DNA of 64,000 nucleotides from Apiospora phragmitis (GCA_038363925.1 JAQQWL010000016.1:1612001-1676000), one strand, 5' to 3'; shown: positions 10,684 through 21,712, numbered from the stretch's first letter. The notes: a model not told the origin generated them from the sequence alone. Translations and numbers: made by a program.

Positions 10684-11935
10684 CTAATAATGAGACTGTG
10701 CGTCTTTTAAAGACCTGACATGCTCTGCATCTAGTTGCGTAAAAGCCTCCACAGACTTTTGCACGGTTTCATCTGTTACTTGTCCGCCAAGGTGTCGTGA
10801 GCATCCGCTAAAGTGTCGTGAGCGTCCGCTGAGATTAGGCCGCCTGGCCGTAACAAGGCCTTTGACTGTTGTGACCGAAAATGCGTAGCTATTGTCTGCT
10901 AAAGAGAGGTCTTCGAAGACGTTGCTTCGCTCGTTGGCAAGTTCGCCAGCTTCGGATACGATCTTAATGCATTGGCTAACACTCTCCTTCGTTTGCTGGA
11001 GCCGCGCCAGCTGTGCGGCAACGGGTTCGGTAAGCGCCTCTTCGAGGGATATTGCCTCTAACTGACTGCCAATGAAAGCTTCATGAGTCTGTAGACGAGC
11101 TACGAGAGACTGAATGGACCGTCCAGTTTCGCGTAGACCGGTTTTGATGTGTTTGTGGGCCGATGGGCGCCCCGAAAATTGAGTATGCTCCGTTGATGTT
11201 GATGCGGCTCGCACGACCTGAGCAGACAGCTGAGCACACATATCGAGACCTTGCTGAGTGCTCTCCTTTTCTTCCAATAGTGCCTGCCACTCCACTGCGA
11301 CATCGTCGATAACCGTTGTATCCCCGGCCTTAAGGCGGTCAATTTTTTCCCTGCAGGTCTTGTAGATGAGCTTTTAGATCAGTTGTAGTATCGGCGATCA
11401 TGTCCTTGTAATCCTCAAGGACCTCAGGCGATATGGCGGCGATACGTCTGCGGGCATCTCAATGTAAGCAGAGGCGGTCAGGAATAGCACTGTATAGATA
11501 TAAATAATAAGTCGCGTACAAATTGGCATTCGCAAGTGCGATGTTGATGGTAGATTTGTGTGCGGCTATCATGGCCCTGAAGTCATTAATATCTCCTTGG
11601 AGGTATTTTTGCGTGATCCAATCCCGCACGCTCGAGCGCGATGTAGCACTGGAGTGTTTTGTGCATCGGACGATAATCTTGCCATACTCTTCGCACGCGT
11701 TACCGCAGCGTTGAAGTGGCCGCTTGAGATATTCAAAGTCGAGGCTTGGATTGGCAGTAATAGTCTCTAGGAGTGAGCTCAAGACCCCAGTCAAATCGCC
11801 GATTTCTGCTTTGAGCGCTCGGGCATCCCGGTCCTGGCTATGCAAGCCACGAATGATGCCGTGGAGCGCCATGCTGGACTTGAGAGCAAAGCCACCCACT
11901 GCGAGAGCACTAGCCGTTATGCTGGGTGGGTCCAT
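10684..11935 (-). pseudogene. Fungal STAND N-terminal-domain protein, one frameshift
   Basis: The start MDPPSITASALAVGGFALKSS is the hallmark of the fungal N-terminal domain found on STAND/NLR proteins. This helical domain usually sits before a NACHT or NB-ARC module and works in self/non-self recognition. Exon 1 is 11935-11520. An intron at 11448-11519 restores NANLRIAAISPEVLEDYKD. The rest is helical, including TQQGLDMCAQLSAQVV, SIQSLVARLQTHEAF and ETVQKSVEAFTQLDAEH. The frame breaks at 11342-11350: GGGAAAAAA has one base more than needed to read LQxKIDRLKAGD. Without the extra base the model is 392 aa and ends at a natural TAG, with no NACHT or repeat domain downstream, as in many solo members. 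An upstream in-frame ATG at 12013 would add a hydrophobic head and is less likely. It may be a pseudogene or carry an assembly error. Confidence 0.75.
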
Positions 11936-12584
11936 GGTGCCGTACTGTTTTCCGACAGTGCTAATCACGAGTGTGACTAGAAGGGCGAGTAAGTGGGCGG
12001 CGAAAGTATACAAGCTCTGGAAATCCTACAAAGCCGCTGGTGTGTATGCTGTTTTTAAACCTTTCCAGCTTCCTCGAGCGTCTTTTCGACAAGACTATGA
12101 TTGGTTCCAAACGTAGGTTGTTAGCGGCTGATGAAACATGCCACGAAGCTGGCGGGTACATAACCAAGTCAGACATCCAATCGAGCCTAAGAAACCGCCA
12201 GGGTCAGGCCAGTGTGCTCGCTATAAGATTTTGTGGCCCTAGTGGCGGTTGGCCCATCCCGATGCCTTGTAGGGCTGGCAAACAAGAAGTTGAGGGAGCT
12301 TAGCGCCTGGTCGCTGTGGTTCGTCCTTAAAAGCAAGCAAAAGCTTGTGGATTACACCGCCCCACGGTGACATACATCAATCAGCCTGACCACATCCTTA
12401 CCCTCCTGCTTGGTCTTCGGATGCCAATCTCGAAGCGGAGGCTGGATTACGCTTGTAGCGCTTTTCTATCTCGTTATATACTGTAAGGCCACACGCCCTA
12501 GAATTATAAAATTTAGTAGTATTAGTATTTCTTACTTTATATAATTAAGCATGTTTCCGAAACGTCCTTCTACCACGATACTAG
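11936..12584. other. Intergenic region between two minus-strand genes
   Basis: It holds the promoter of the STAND-domain gene and, from about 12480, an AT-rich tract that is probably the 3' UTR of the kinase-like gene ending at 12585. No gene is supported. Confidence 0.35.
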
Positions 12585-14822
12585 TTATACAGACTGCAGG
12601 CGACCCAGTAGACAACGCTTCAGAGGATAACTCTTATCATCCACACGTTTCCTTTTCATCCCGGATACCATAGAGAGCTGCCGATGTTTAGGAGCTACCC
12701 GGAGGCCAGCGCGGTCAAAGTCAATAAGCATGACACATTGGCGCTCGGCGTTCCAAAGTAGGTTGTCATTACGCTCGTCGTTATGGTCGACACCCAGGGC
12801 CCAGACAGCCTGCGACGAGCGGTGGCGCTGCGCCTCCATATCTGCCGTGCCCATCCCTGCGTGCGCCACGCTCTCGCCGCCCCATGACATGAGCATCATG
12901 TGAACCGCCCTCTCCCCGCCCGGTAGAATGTAGCCCTTCTCCAGCTGCACAAGGCCCAGGTGAACAGGCACCACGTAGCCCTGGAGCGTATCCAACCGCT
13001 CGTAGACGCGACACTCGTGCCGCAAACGCTCGAGATTATCTAACAGTGTCCCCTTGCCGACAAACGTGTAGCCGTATGGCGGGAGTTCCAGTCTGAACAA
13101 CACGCCTATCGCTCCCTTTTTACCCCATCCGTCTAGCGCAGAACAGTCTTGGTACGGATTTTGACGCAGCCTCTCGCCCACTAGGTGGGTGAACTGGTCG
13201 GCAGTAATATGGTGCCGCCTACCATCTCCGCTCGCGTTACGATGCAAGAGCACATTAGGGCAGCTGTCGTCGAGGTCCCAGCCCTTCTTGAGGCCTAACA
13301 GGCATGCCTGCGAACAGTATTGCCTTGTAGGCGCTGAATGGTGCGTCTCGACAACTTCGGAGCTGCTATCCGACAGACCCCTCTTCCGATTGCCACGGTC
13401 GCTCACCGGCCTTGTCCATGGTGGGGGTAAGTCGCCTTCTGGCCCGTCCTCTTCGTCGCTCTCATTATCCCGGCGAGGTAACGTCGGGGTCGCACATGAT
13501 GACTTGGACCGCAATGGAATGTCCCGGCCGGTTCGGACGGCCTTAGATGTAAAATCTTGATCTGCTCCTTGCATCGGTGATGATGACGGCGCCAGTGACG
13601 ATTCCGTGTCCTCTGCCGAGACGAAATGCACAGCTTCTTCATAAGGTTCTGTCCACTTCTTCAAGGCCGCGCCCGCGCTCTCTAGAGATGCTTCGAGCAA
13701 AGCTCCTTGAAGCGCATCGGATCGAAGACTTAATAAGAAGAAGCTTGCCAGCTGGGCCACTGCTGTATAGATCATCTTCTCGGCCCAGTCCTCGCCTGCC
13801 ACTTCACCTACGTCTTCATTCGGCACACACGGATGGCAAAATAGCGTTTGGGGATCGGCTCGGTCGATATAGAGCAGTAGCAGGGACTCGCCTGCCGCCA
13901 CATAGCCGTAAGCGACCCCGTAGTTGACCATGTAGTCAAAGACTTGTGTGAGCGCCATAGCAATCCGTGCTTCGGCTCTGAATTGATCCAACTCGGTACC
14001 CGTCTTCGATTTGTTGCTATTAATCTGTTCGACGACTTCTATAAACAATGTTTCCTTAGCGACAGCCAGCTTAACATGCTCGACTGAAACTTTATGAGCT
14101 GCCTTGTAGTCGTAGACAAAAGCTACACTTTCATCTCCGCCAGGTCGTGTTCGGAGCCCGGCTCCGTCGGGGTTTGTTGGTCGGGGCTTAACTCTCTGCT
14201 CAGATGCCGCTCGCTTGTTCGGTCCGGTCCTTGGCCGCCGCTCCGGAATTTCGTTATCCAGACCCTCATTTTCCGTTAGTGGAATCCCACCGCTCGCTTG
14301 TGTGATTTCGCGGCTATTATCACTGAATCGTAGATCGCTGAATCTGAATCTCGTACGTATTGCCGGTAGGCCAGCCAGATGTTGGAAGATGGCATAGGTA
14401 GGATCTTCGACTGCGACTTTTTCGAAATGAGTGACGGCGCTTTCGTTACCCGCCAGTTTGTGGGAGATGGATCTTCCTATGTCTCGGGTAGTGCTCTCTT
14501 GGTTGAAGAGTCGCTCGCCTTCACAGGCCCCCATAATCACGTTGAATTGTTGTTGGCGTAGTGATTCTGCAAACTCGGTCCATGGACGAAGCCATTTTGG
14601 GTAGAACTTCCCATCGACTCTTGTAAACCCTGTTGAAGAGATAGACTTGTCGGCAAGCTTAAAGTTCTGGTAAAGGTATGTGTGGCAGTTCCGTAGGTAT
14701 TCGTCTAGTGTAGTTGGTTGGTTTTCGCGTATGAGCTGTTCCTCTCGTGCCTCTGCCGCCTCTTTCTCGCGTGTGAGCTTCTCGATCTCGCGTCGGAGCC
14801 GTACAATCTCCGGATCAGACAT
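12585..14822 (-). CDS. 745-aa protein: coiled-coil head, middle domain, kinase-like tail
   Basis: One uninterrupted frame. Residues 1-35 are a charged coiled coil (IVRLRREIEKLTREKEAAEAREE). Residues 36-400 form a conserved fungal region beginning TTLDEYLRNCHTYLYQNF. A low-complexity Ser/Glu-rich linker follows (about 410-500). The C-terminal 230 residues begin QYCSQACLLGLKKGWDLDD and have protein-kinase-like features: GVDHNDERNDNLLW resembles a catalytic loop (HND, with the downstream Asn) and VMLIDFDRAGL resembles the DFG strand with DFD. The tail ends in basic residues (KRKRVDD, PLKR), a possible nuclear signal. The family is widespread in pathogenic ascomycetes but has no assigned function that I know. 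A broken paralogue lies at 18936-19520. The ATG at 14822 is chosen because the coiled coil starts immediately after it. Confidence 0.8.
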   Translation of the reverse strand: MSDPEIVRLRREIEKLTREKEAAEAREEQLIRENQPTTLDEYLRNCHTYLYQNFKLADKSISSTGFTRVDGKFYPKWLRPWTEFAESLRQQQFNVIMGACEGERLFNQESTTRDIGRSISHKLAGNESAVTHFEKVAVEDPTYAIFQHLAGLPAIRTRFRFSDLRFSDNSREITQASGGIPLTENEGLDNEIPERRPRTGPNKRAASEQRVKPRPTNPDGAGLRTRPGGDESVAFVYDYKAAHKVSVEHVKLAVAKETLFIEVVEQINSNKSKTGTELDQFRAEARIAMALTQVFDYMVNYGVAYGYVAAGESLLLLYIDRADPQTLFCHPCVPNEDVGEVAGEDWAEKMIYTAVAQLASFFLLSLRSDALQGALLEASLESAGAALKKWTEPYEEAVHFVSAEDTESSLAPSSSPMQGADQDFTSKAVRTGRDIPLRSKSSCATPTLPRRDNESDEEDGPEGDLPPPWTRPVSDRGNRKRGLSDSSSEVVETHHSAPTRQYCSQACLLGLKKGWDLDDSCPNVLLHRNASGDGRRHHITADQFTHLVGERLRQNPYQDCSALDGWGKKGAIGVLFRLELPPYGYTFVGKGTLLDNLERLRHECRVYERLDTLQGYVVPVHLGLVQLEKGYILPGGERAVHMMLMSWGGESVAHAGMGTADMEAQRHRSSQAVWALGVDHNDERNDNLLWNAERQCVMLIDFDRAGLRVAPKHRQLSMVSGMKRKRVDDKSYPLKRCLLGRLQSV

Positions 14823-15429
14823 TGCGTAGGTATGGGTTGAGAAGCCGTAGTGTAGCTTGCCCGGCTGTTGAATGATTAAAGCTCAATCTTTTATGAGGTT
14901 AGAGAGCGGAAGAACGACGGCTGATTTGACCAATACAGACCTGGACACATTTGCTAGAACGCGTCAAAAAGCGAGACCATTGAAATCCTCGGGGACAAGG
15001 GCATATGGAGAATTCCGGCATGGGCTGCAGCATGCGATGGTTGGTCCGTGAGACATAGTTTGGCGGAAGCGAGAGGAAATGATGAAGGAAATGAGAGATG
15101 TAAGAAGCTGACGGAGAATGGGCGATATGGGTTGGTCAGAGCGCTAGCAATTGCATTTCAACCCCACAATGGGGCCTTACGGGTGCTGCCCGCAGGACTG
15201 TTGCGCTAGCGACGTAAGGCCCCGCGGCGGTTCTTGTTGGGGTCCATCTACCTTGAGCCTTTGCTGCAGCCTCGTCATTTTGGTGCACCTTGCTCGAATC
15301 CCACCAAGCCAGCCCGCGGCTCGAAGCATTGTGTAATCTGACAGACAAGCCGCTCAGCTCGACGTTGCCGCCAGGAGAACTGACTACAGCTTACCTCGTT
15401 CCTCGACCTGCCATTCCCAGCGAGCCGGT
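14823..15429. other. Intergenic region
   Basis: Upstream of the 745-aa gene. A possible decayed coding stretch begins near 15290 and is treated with the next entry. Nothing else is supported. Confidence 0.35.
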
Positions 15430-15790
15430 TCTTGCTATCGTCTCAGCCCTCGTGTCCCCTACCCCATCCTGTCCGGGAACATACCGAAGCGCGGCACCCA
15501 GCTGTCACAGCCCGTACACTGCTGGCTGATCGCAACACGCGACGCCGTGCTGGTCGAGGCCAACCCGACCGCCACCGTCTGGGACACCAGCAATACGCCG
15601 CCCAGGCTGACGCTATGTGTGCCGACTGGGCGCCAACAAGCTTTTGGCCGCTGTCTCATGGACATCTGCCGCGTGTTGACGATACCGAAGTCGGACCTGG
15701 GTACCTCCGCCGCGACCTAGGACGACCAGTGGTACGAGATGCAGGTTCTCAACGTGACCGAAATCCTGCACCTAAAGAAGGCTAGTGATC
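15430..15790 (+). pseudogene. Decayed coding fragment of unknown family
   Basis: One plus-strand frame reads like protein for about 110 codons: RVPYPILSGNIPKRGTQLSQ, then VHCWLIATRDAVLVEANPTA, WDTSNTPPRLTLCVPTGRQQ and YEMQVLNVTEILHLKKASDR. A TAG falls where TGG would fit, before DDQWYEM, consistent with one G-to-A change. No start codon or recognisable domain is present. I cannot name the family. It is called only because composition and residue pattern look coding. Confidence 0.4.
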
Positions 15791-16329
15791 GTGCCTATAA
15801 CCGGAAGCATCAGAGCTGGAGGTGCTGTTTGTGCCTCTACCTATTGATCGCCGACGAAACAAAATCTGACAATATAATGTCAATCGATCAGGAGAGCCTA
15901 TGCCATCGCCCTAATCGGACTTTTCGGGATCAGTTCGAGCATTCGGGGTATGGGTAAGTGGCAATCGTTTAATAATTGTCTGGTAAAGTAAGCCGCTACG
16001 GGATTATGATTCCTAAAATGCTAGGTAAGGGCGCCTGAGTCTTACTCTATGTGGTCGTCTGAATGCTCTCCGAGCTACACTACACCCAGTCGACGACACT
16101 CGCACACAATTATTATCGACCTACACGCGATCCATAATAAACCCGTCTACCTACAGCCCGTGTAAAGGCGTAATAGCGGAAGAGCTAAGTAGAGTAACGC
16201 GGTTCGAGCTCCCCTTTGGATCACCGTATTCCAGGCCACTCGTCACAGCCTTCCTCATTCTTGATTGCCGACACCGCGGCCAAGAGGTCTTGGATACCAT
16301 AGCCACACGAGAGCACCTAGTCCGTCAGC
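15791..16329. other. Intergenic region
   Basis: No supported gene; downstream flank of the minus-strand membrane protein. Confidence 0.35.
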
Positions 16330-17041
16330 TTAGCCCCTTTTTATACCAGATAGGCCACTTACCAGTAGCATATACAGTCTGAGCACGGGAACCAGATCCC
16401 AGGTCTTAGCACACGTTATACATAGAATGCCGGCCGCGACTATTGAAGACACAGTAAACGCCTCTATAAAGACGTAGTCCCTAACCTGATGTGTACGTCG
16501 GGAGAACACTGCCCATTCACATGCCATCCACAGTCGGAACGAGACCGCAGAAACGAGCATGATCGTACTCCCATAGAAGACCTGGGTATCTCCGAGGATT
16601 GCCCCTCCCAAAAAGCAAACGAGAGCAGTCGACAAACCCAGAGCCGACCAGAACAGGCCGAGGGCAGTTTGGACTGATGACCGCGTCCCACTCGTCCAAA
16701 TACACTGACGAGATTAGTAAAGATCTTGTTTCTCTTCTTTAGGGTCCTTACCTGACTTATCATGCACTGGCAAATAATAGAACCAAGAAGATAGACTGTC
16801 CAGGGATCCGTTTCGAGGGCAATAGTAAGCGCAAGAAATACAACTCTGGTAATAAGGAAAGAAAGACATGGCTACTGAAAAGTAACAAGAACCCGAGGCG
16901 AAACCTCACACGGAGTAACTGGCAGGCCTTTAGCGTTCGGGTATCTCTTCTATCCTGTGACAGGACGTAGAAGCCCCATAGGAGCGTGGCAAGCACGCTC
17001 AATCCAAAGGGGACATAACGCAGGTCGTACAGTATACTCAT
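16330..17041 (-). CDS. Multi-pass membrane protein, split by introns
   Basis: Minus-strand exons encode hydrophobic helices. Exon 1 from ATG 17041 reads MSILYDLRYVPFGLSVLATL, followed by a charged loop (SQDRRDTRTLKACQLLR). A middle exon reads VVFLALTIALETDPWTVYLL and GSIICQCMISQ. An intron at 16705-16751 (GTAAGG donor, ACTAAT branch, CAG acceptor) joins it to a last exon with WTSGTRSSVQTALGLFWSAL, ALVCFLGGAILGDTQVFYG, STIMLVSAVSFRLWMACEWA and FIEAFTVSSIVAAGILCI. That makes about six or seven TM helices. The exon 1/exon 2 junction (donor near 16909, acceptor near 16846) does not keep frame in any model I tried, so one base may be lost or the start may be elsewhere. No family is assigned; it is broadly like small integral-membrane proteins of fungal accessory regions. 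Confidence 0.5.
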
Positions 17042-17851
17042 CGTGGTCTAAAAGGTGTTGTGGTCAGAGGTCGAAAGAGGTCGAAGAAGTGGGAAGTCGG
17101 AAGGAAAGCACAAGGGGCTTGAGAAGACCTGAGACCTCTGTATTTATATATAGACAGAGGAGCAAGCAATAAGCCATTGGTCATATTCCCAAGTAAAACC
17201 AACGGTTTCCACCTTGTCTGCTCAGCAGACATGAGCATATCAAATCCCTAAAAAGGTGAACCCTCCGCGGAGTAGTGCGCCTTCCACAGCTTCCCGACGT
17301 CCTAGAGCTGCCATACGCTTATCTGTGCGAGAACTGCTCCCTGTCAGGGACCATCGAGGGACCTGAGGGGGGTTGGTGATGGTCGCTGGAAGCACGAGAG
17401 ACATACTGCGAGCCCTGGTTGTCGAAGCTCTTGTGCCGACATACATCACCCGCCACACCGCGGGCGGGAATGGTGGGGTGCGGACAGCCGGTCTACGCCG
17501 GACGACTGGTTTATGTGGGAAACCATCGGGTCCGCGAAACGTTGGGTATAACGGTGAAGACTTGGTTGGTTGTAGAGCCCGCCGGGGCGGCACCCAAGGT
17601 GCGTACCGTGTTCAGTTGTGCCAGCTAGTTCTGCAAAGCCCGGTTTCTAGGTACGGCGGGGCAGTGGTTGCACCAGTCAATCACTAACTGAGCGCCGTAG
17701 GTAGGGTTGATATTGCGGCCGGTAATTGGTCCCGACGGCTTGGTTGGCAGGGTTGACGAGAACCTCGGCGCAATAAAAGCGTAGACATGCCTCAAATTGG
17801 CACTTCTACTTTTCTCCAAGTTTATCTTCTTCTCTGTTCAAGCAAGATAAT
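17042..17851. other. Intergenic region
   Basis: Holds the promoter of the membrane protein (a TATATATA tract near 17143-17150) and the upstream region of the Cys-rich protein at 17852. The frames at 17240-17690 overlap on both strands and are not recognised. Confidence 0.35.
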
Positions 17852-18208
17852 ATGTGCTTCTTCCGCCAAACCCGTTGGGCCTGTGGCTACTGGCAATGGG
17901 GCCGTTTCTCTCAACAGTGTACAAAGGAATGCCGGACGGGAGAGACCTGCGGCTTAAAGCTTATATGGACAACCGAACAGCAAAACGATTCGTGTGGATT
18001 ATGCAAATCAATAGCGAAGAAGCAACACAGGGTCGATAAGATGGCTTGCGATATCGAACGGTGGAAATGGGTAGGCGGCCGCACGGCGACCCTTGCGAAG
18101 ACGAAGCAGGAACTCCTTAATGTTCAACAGGAGATTTCGCGCTTGAAATCACGACACACTACGCAAACACGTGGGGCTGATATTTGGGGCTGGGGCGGGG
18201 GGGGGTAG
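17852..18208 (+). CDS. Small Cys-rich conserved fungal protein (118 aa)
   Basis: The N-terminal half, MCFFRQTRWACGYWQWGRFS followed by QQCTKECRTGETCGLKLI and NDSCGLCKSIAKK, carries regularly spaced cysteines (two CxxC-like pairs) that could bind zinc. The C-terminal half is a short coiled coil (TATLAKTKQELLNVQQEISRL). I recognise this layout from short uncharacterised ascomycete proteins beginning MCFF with TGETCGLKL. There is no signal peptide, so it is probably intracellular. The frame is intact; the final Gly-rich residues come from a G-run and may be unreliable. Function unknown. Confidence 0.6.
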   Translation: MCFFRQTRWACGYWQWGRFSQQCTKECRTGETCGLKLIWTTEQQNDSCGLCKSIAKKQHRVDKMACDIERWKWVGGRTATLAKTKQELLNVQQEISRLKSRHTTQTRGADIWGWGGGG

Positions 18209-18935
18209 CTTGTCCGGAGCTTCAGGCGGCTCTTGGGGGTTGCCGCCAATGACATGCTAATCAGATCAGTCATGCAGCTCGGTAAGTACGTTATATATGT
18301 ACTCTATGCAACTAATTATTGCTTTTTCTAACACATTAGACCTAAGTCGCCTCGCGATAAGAAAGTTGAGAGCAACCCAGATTAATTACTAGGAGGTGGC
18401 ACCGAAAGCTGGCACCAAAAGGCTATCTCGATAACCTGGAGGAGGTAGACGTTTGTTAGTAAACGGGATGGATAGGTAGAAGGACAGAAAGAAGTAATTA
18501 AATGGATTTTGTGTACCCTATGTACAGTAATACATATATATACACTCTAGTGATGTGAACGTACTCTTAAGACGGATACTACTGTAGAGAGATGGCTGCA
18601 GCGACACAGTAGCAACAGACTTTACAGTACATACATACCTACTGGGTGCAAGCTGTAGAGTTTTCAACTGCTCCCCACTTGCATTTGCGGCTCTCCATCA
18701 CCTGCCAATCGAGGCCTCTAGCGGTCCGTACTGTACCACGCCTTTGCTTGATCCGGATTGGCTGCGTTTACAGATGTAACTATGTTAACAGCCGGTCACC
18801 ACAACCTAGCACGGAAGGGCTACCAGGGGGAGCGCTCCGTCTGGGGTCAAAATGTAAGTACCAACGCTCTGACCACCCCGCCGCGTGCCCTTCCTCTCTC
18901 CCTTCCTTTGCCAGCCACCAAAGTAGTCACACACT
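18209..18935. other. Intergenic region
   Basis: No supported gene; moderately AT-rich at 18260-18560. Confidence 0.35.
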
Positions 18936-19520
18936 ATGACATACTGCAACCCCAACTACTGCTCCTCGAACGGTTCATACGAGAACCAACCGACTACACT
19001 GGATGAATATCTACGGAATTGCCACACATACCTCTACAAAAACTTCAACCTTACCAATAAGTCCGTAGCTTCCACGGGATCTACAAGAGTCGATAGCAAC
19101 TTCTATCCGAAATAGCTTCGTCTTTGGGCCAAGTTTGCAGACTCGCTGCACCAGCAACAGTTTCACGTCATTGGTTGAGGATTCTAATTATGCTAATTAT
19201 ACTATTCTCTAACATCTCGACAGCCAAGAAGTGATACGGACAAACTACGGATTCGGCGACCTGCGATTCGGCGACAATAGCCGCGAAATCACGCGAGCGA
19301 GCGGCGGAACTCCACTACCGAAACGAAGCGGACCTGGACAACGAAGAGCCAGCGCGGCGAAGGACCGGACTGAACAAACGGGTAGCATCCGAGTGGAGGT
19401 TGAGACCTCGACCAACGAACCCGGACGGAGCTGGGCTTCGAACGCGACCTAGCGGAAATTGATTGAACTCGTGGAGCAGATGAACAGTAATCAATCGAGG
19501 ACGGATACCGAGCCAGGGTA
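18936..19520 (+). pseudogene. Broken paralogue of the 745-aa kinase-like protein
   Basis: From ATG 18936 the reading runs through ENQPTTLDEYLRNCHTYLYK and VASTGSTRVDSNFYPK, then a TAG where the 745-aa protein at 12585-14822 continues FYPKWLRPW; TGG to TAG is one G-to-A change. Homology resumes after a deletion at about 19230: DLRFGDNSREITRASGG against DLRFSDNSREITQASGG. It fades after a stretch matching VEQMNSNQSRTDTE to VEQINSNKSKTGTE near 19500. The coiled-coil head is replaced by an unrelated start, and the middle and the whole kinase-like half are missing. It is clearly non-functional and shows that this family duplicated locally. Confidence 0.8.
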
Positions 19521-20968
19521 GCCCGAAGGGGAAAAGAGCTACCCTGCCGAACCCGTTCTCGTTTTGCGGTGCCTCGATCTCTTTTCCCACTGTCCCGACC
19601 TGTCCCGACTGCCCCCTCTGTCCTGTCGGCTGCCGCCTGTCGAAGTGTCTCCAAGAGAGTAGCGTAGGAGGAGGTGGTGTGGTTAGCTGCCGAAGTGCGT
19701 CCCGGAAAGTGGCGTCGAAGACAGGGCTGCCGGCTGCTGGAGGTGCTCTATTACAGCGAGACCTAAAGGCCTATGCTGCGGAGGAAGTGGGCGGCTATGG
19801 TGCAGTCCGATTATCGATTTCCCTCCTGCGCCCTGCCGCCGCGGTTTCTCGCTCTATCGCGTCCCACGCAGCGAACCAGCGAACCAGCGAACCTGCCCGT
19901 CCTTTCGCCGGAAGTGCTCCCTCGTCTCGCCCCCTGCCTCTCCAGCCGCGCCGCGGCGTTCTTCATGTCGCTGTCCAGCACGTTCTTGCGAACCTTGTCT
20001 TTCTGCCTCTTGGTGTGGGCCATGACGGAGGCCTCCTCGACTAGGGCTGTTGGGGGCAACTCCGATGAGCTAAGGTCTAAAAGGCATAGCTTAAACTCTC
20101 CGGCTATGGATTTACTTTTGTTACAGGCCTAAGAGTCAGTGGCCCTTCGCCTTCAAGTCGCCGCTTGACCTTCGGACCTCTCAGGGCTCCTTTCACTGAC
20201 ATAGATGGCGGTGGTCCTTTGCTTTAGCTCAGAGGCACGTTTGATAGGAACAATCGTTCCTGATTCGACATTGCTATTGTATATCCGCCTTCTCTTCGCG
20301 GGATACGCTGACTGAGGCAATTAGGCCGCATCACATCACAGTTACACAGCCGTGTGGATGCCTAGACAAAGCGGGCTTACGCCGCTATCCCACCAGTTAA
20401 TGACGAGCAAAGCGCGCCTTGCCCCGGGTAGCGATATCCTAGGCCGGGCGCAGGGGTATGGGGCAGCGCGAGGCTGTGGGTCCAGGATAGCACATCGAGC
20501 ATGCGGCATGTGAGGCCGGCCGGCGACGAACTGGACATATACATTCATTGCTTGCAAATTTATGCCAGATACATCAAAGCTAGCCGTCTTGGTTGTCTAA
20601 AGAGGAAGAAGGATCGGAAACGCATCAGCCATGGGATATCTAAGGTAGGACGTTAGGATTGTGTAAGACACTAGCTACTCGCTAGGTAGAGGCACGCACT
20701 GTGGGTTGGTTATGGTGCTTAGGAAGCAAATTGATATATTAATACATTGTTTGGGAAGTCGTATCTGCCTTGTTGTAGTCGGCCGTGGCTACTCTGGCAG
20801 ATTCAACCACAGCAAGGCGGTATTATTAATGGCTGGTGCTTTCTTGCCCATCATCCTCTAGCTACCACCGCCCTAATGTTTATCCTGCCGTGAGCGGCCC
20901 CCTGTAACACCCACACTGCCATTCGAAAATGCGGAACCTGGATTTCTATAGCTCGAACTTAGACCATC
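19521..20968. other. Intergenic region
   Basis: GC-rich around 19560-20060, then ordinary. A minus-strand frame near 19811-20059 (MAHTKRQKDKVRKNVLDSDM onwards) is basic and could be a fragment of a gene, but no family is recognised. Nothing else is supported. Confidence 0.3.
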
Positions 20969-21712
20969 CTAGATGTATCTCCAGCCTGTAGGCCACTTTC
21001 GGCCATCCAGTTCAGCCCACGTTACTGGTTCGATTTTCCGACTCGCCGGATTACGCCAGCTTATATGCATTTTCTTCCCATTACGGTCCTTCATCACGAT
21101 GGTACAAACGTCTTTAATCTTGAGCATGCCCTGTTTGCCTATGCAACCCCCTCCACAGGCGATCAGAACTGGATGTTCCTCTCCGTAATACAGCGCGTAC
21201 GTCGCTTGAACGCCGTCGTGATTCCGGAAGAGTTTCGCTGGCTTCGCTGTCCGTATCATTTCATCGGGCTGTACAACATCCACAACGTGAAGACGAAGTC
21301 CCGATTCCTTGAAATAAACCACTTGCTTCTCGGGGTCGTAGTCGTGGTCCTGCAGGCATTTGAAGAAGGAACCTTTGCTGTACCGGACGTCACCGCCCCA
21401 ATCATTAATAATGAGGTGTAACTCGTGGTCCGCCTCTGTCCCAAAGAGCACCTTGTCTAAGTTCGCGCCAACCAGAATCGGAATTGGCTGGAAAGGGCCG
21501 TCAGTATACGTCATATCCATTACACTCTGGATCCAGGATTCGTCTTTGAATAACTTTCCCCAGAGGACAGCGTTTGCTTCGCTAATAGAGGTGACACAAA
21601 GATTTTGCTCATTTGTACGAAAGAATTTTAGCAGGGACATTTGCGATATTGGGCTGAGATGATCCGTGATTAGTTCATGGAAGTCTTTCGAGATATTGAG
21701 GAGTCGATTCAT
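20969..21712 (-). CDS. F-box-like protein (247 aa), function unknown
   Basis: Intact intronless frame. The first 60 residues (LLNISKDFHELITDHLSPIS, MSLLKFFRTNEQNLC, WGKLFKDESWI) resemble a divergent fungal F-box-like motif. The rest holds beta-rich stretches with conserved Trp and Gly (DHELHLIINDWGGDVRY, YYGEEHPVLIACGGGCIGKQ). It ends RKIEPVTWAELDGRKWPTGW. Similar orphan F-box-like proteins form large lineage-specific families in ascomycetes and may recruit targets to an SCF ubiquitin ligase. The partner and target are unknown, and the F-box call rests on pattern only. Confidence 0.6.
   Translation of the reverse strand: MNRLLNISKDFHELITDHLSPISQMSLLKFFRTNEQNLCVTSISEANAVLWGKLFKDESWIQSVMDMTYTDGPFQPIPILVGANLDKVLFGTEADHELHLIINDWGGDVRYSKGSFFKCLQDHDYDPEKQVVYFKESGLRLHVVDVVQPDEMIRTAKPAKLFRNHDGVQATYALYYGEEHPVLIACGGGCIGKQGMLKIKDVCTIVMKDRNGKKMHISWRNPASRKIEPVTWAELDGRKWPTGWRYI

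Noticed and set aside
10684..11935. A full NLR (NACHT and repeats) at the STAND N-terminal gene
   Set aside because: The reading ends at a natural stop and no Walker A or repeat domain follows in any frame.
12781..14561. Plus- and minus-strand frames of 60-120 codons overlapping the 745-aa gene
   Set aside because: They are shadows of a GC-rich coding sequence and have no independent homology.
15430..15790. Assignment of the decayed fragment to a secondary-metabolite enzyme
   Set aside because: The residues look coding, but no catalytic motif supports any enzyme family.
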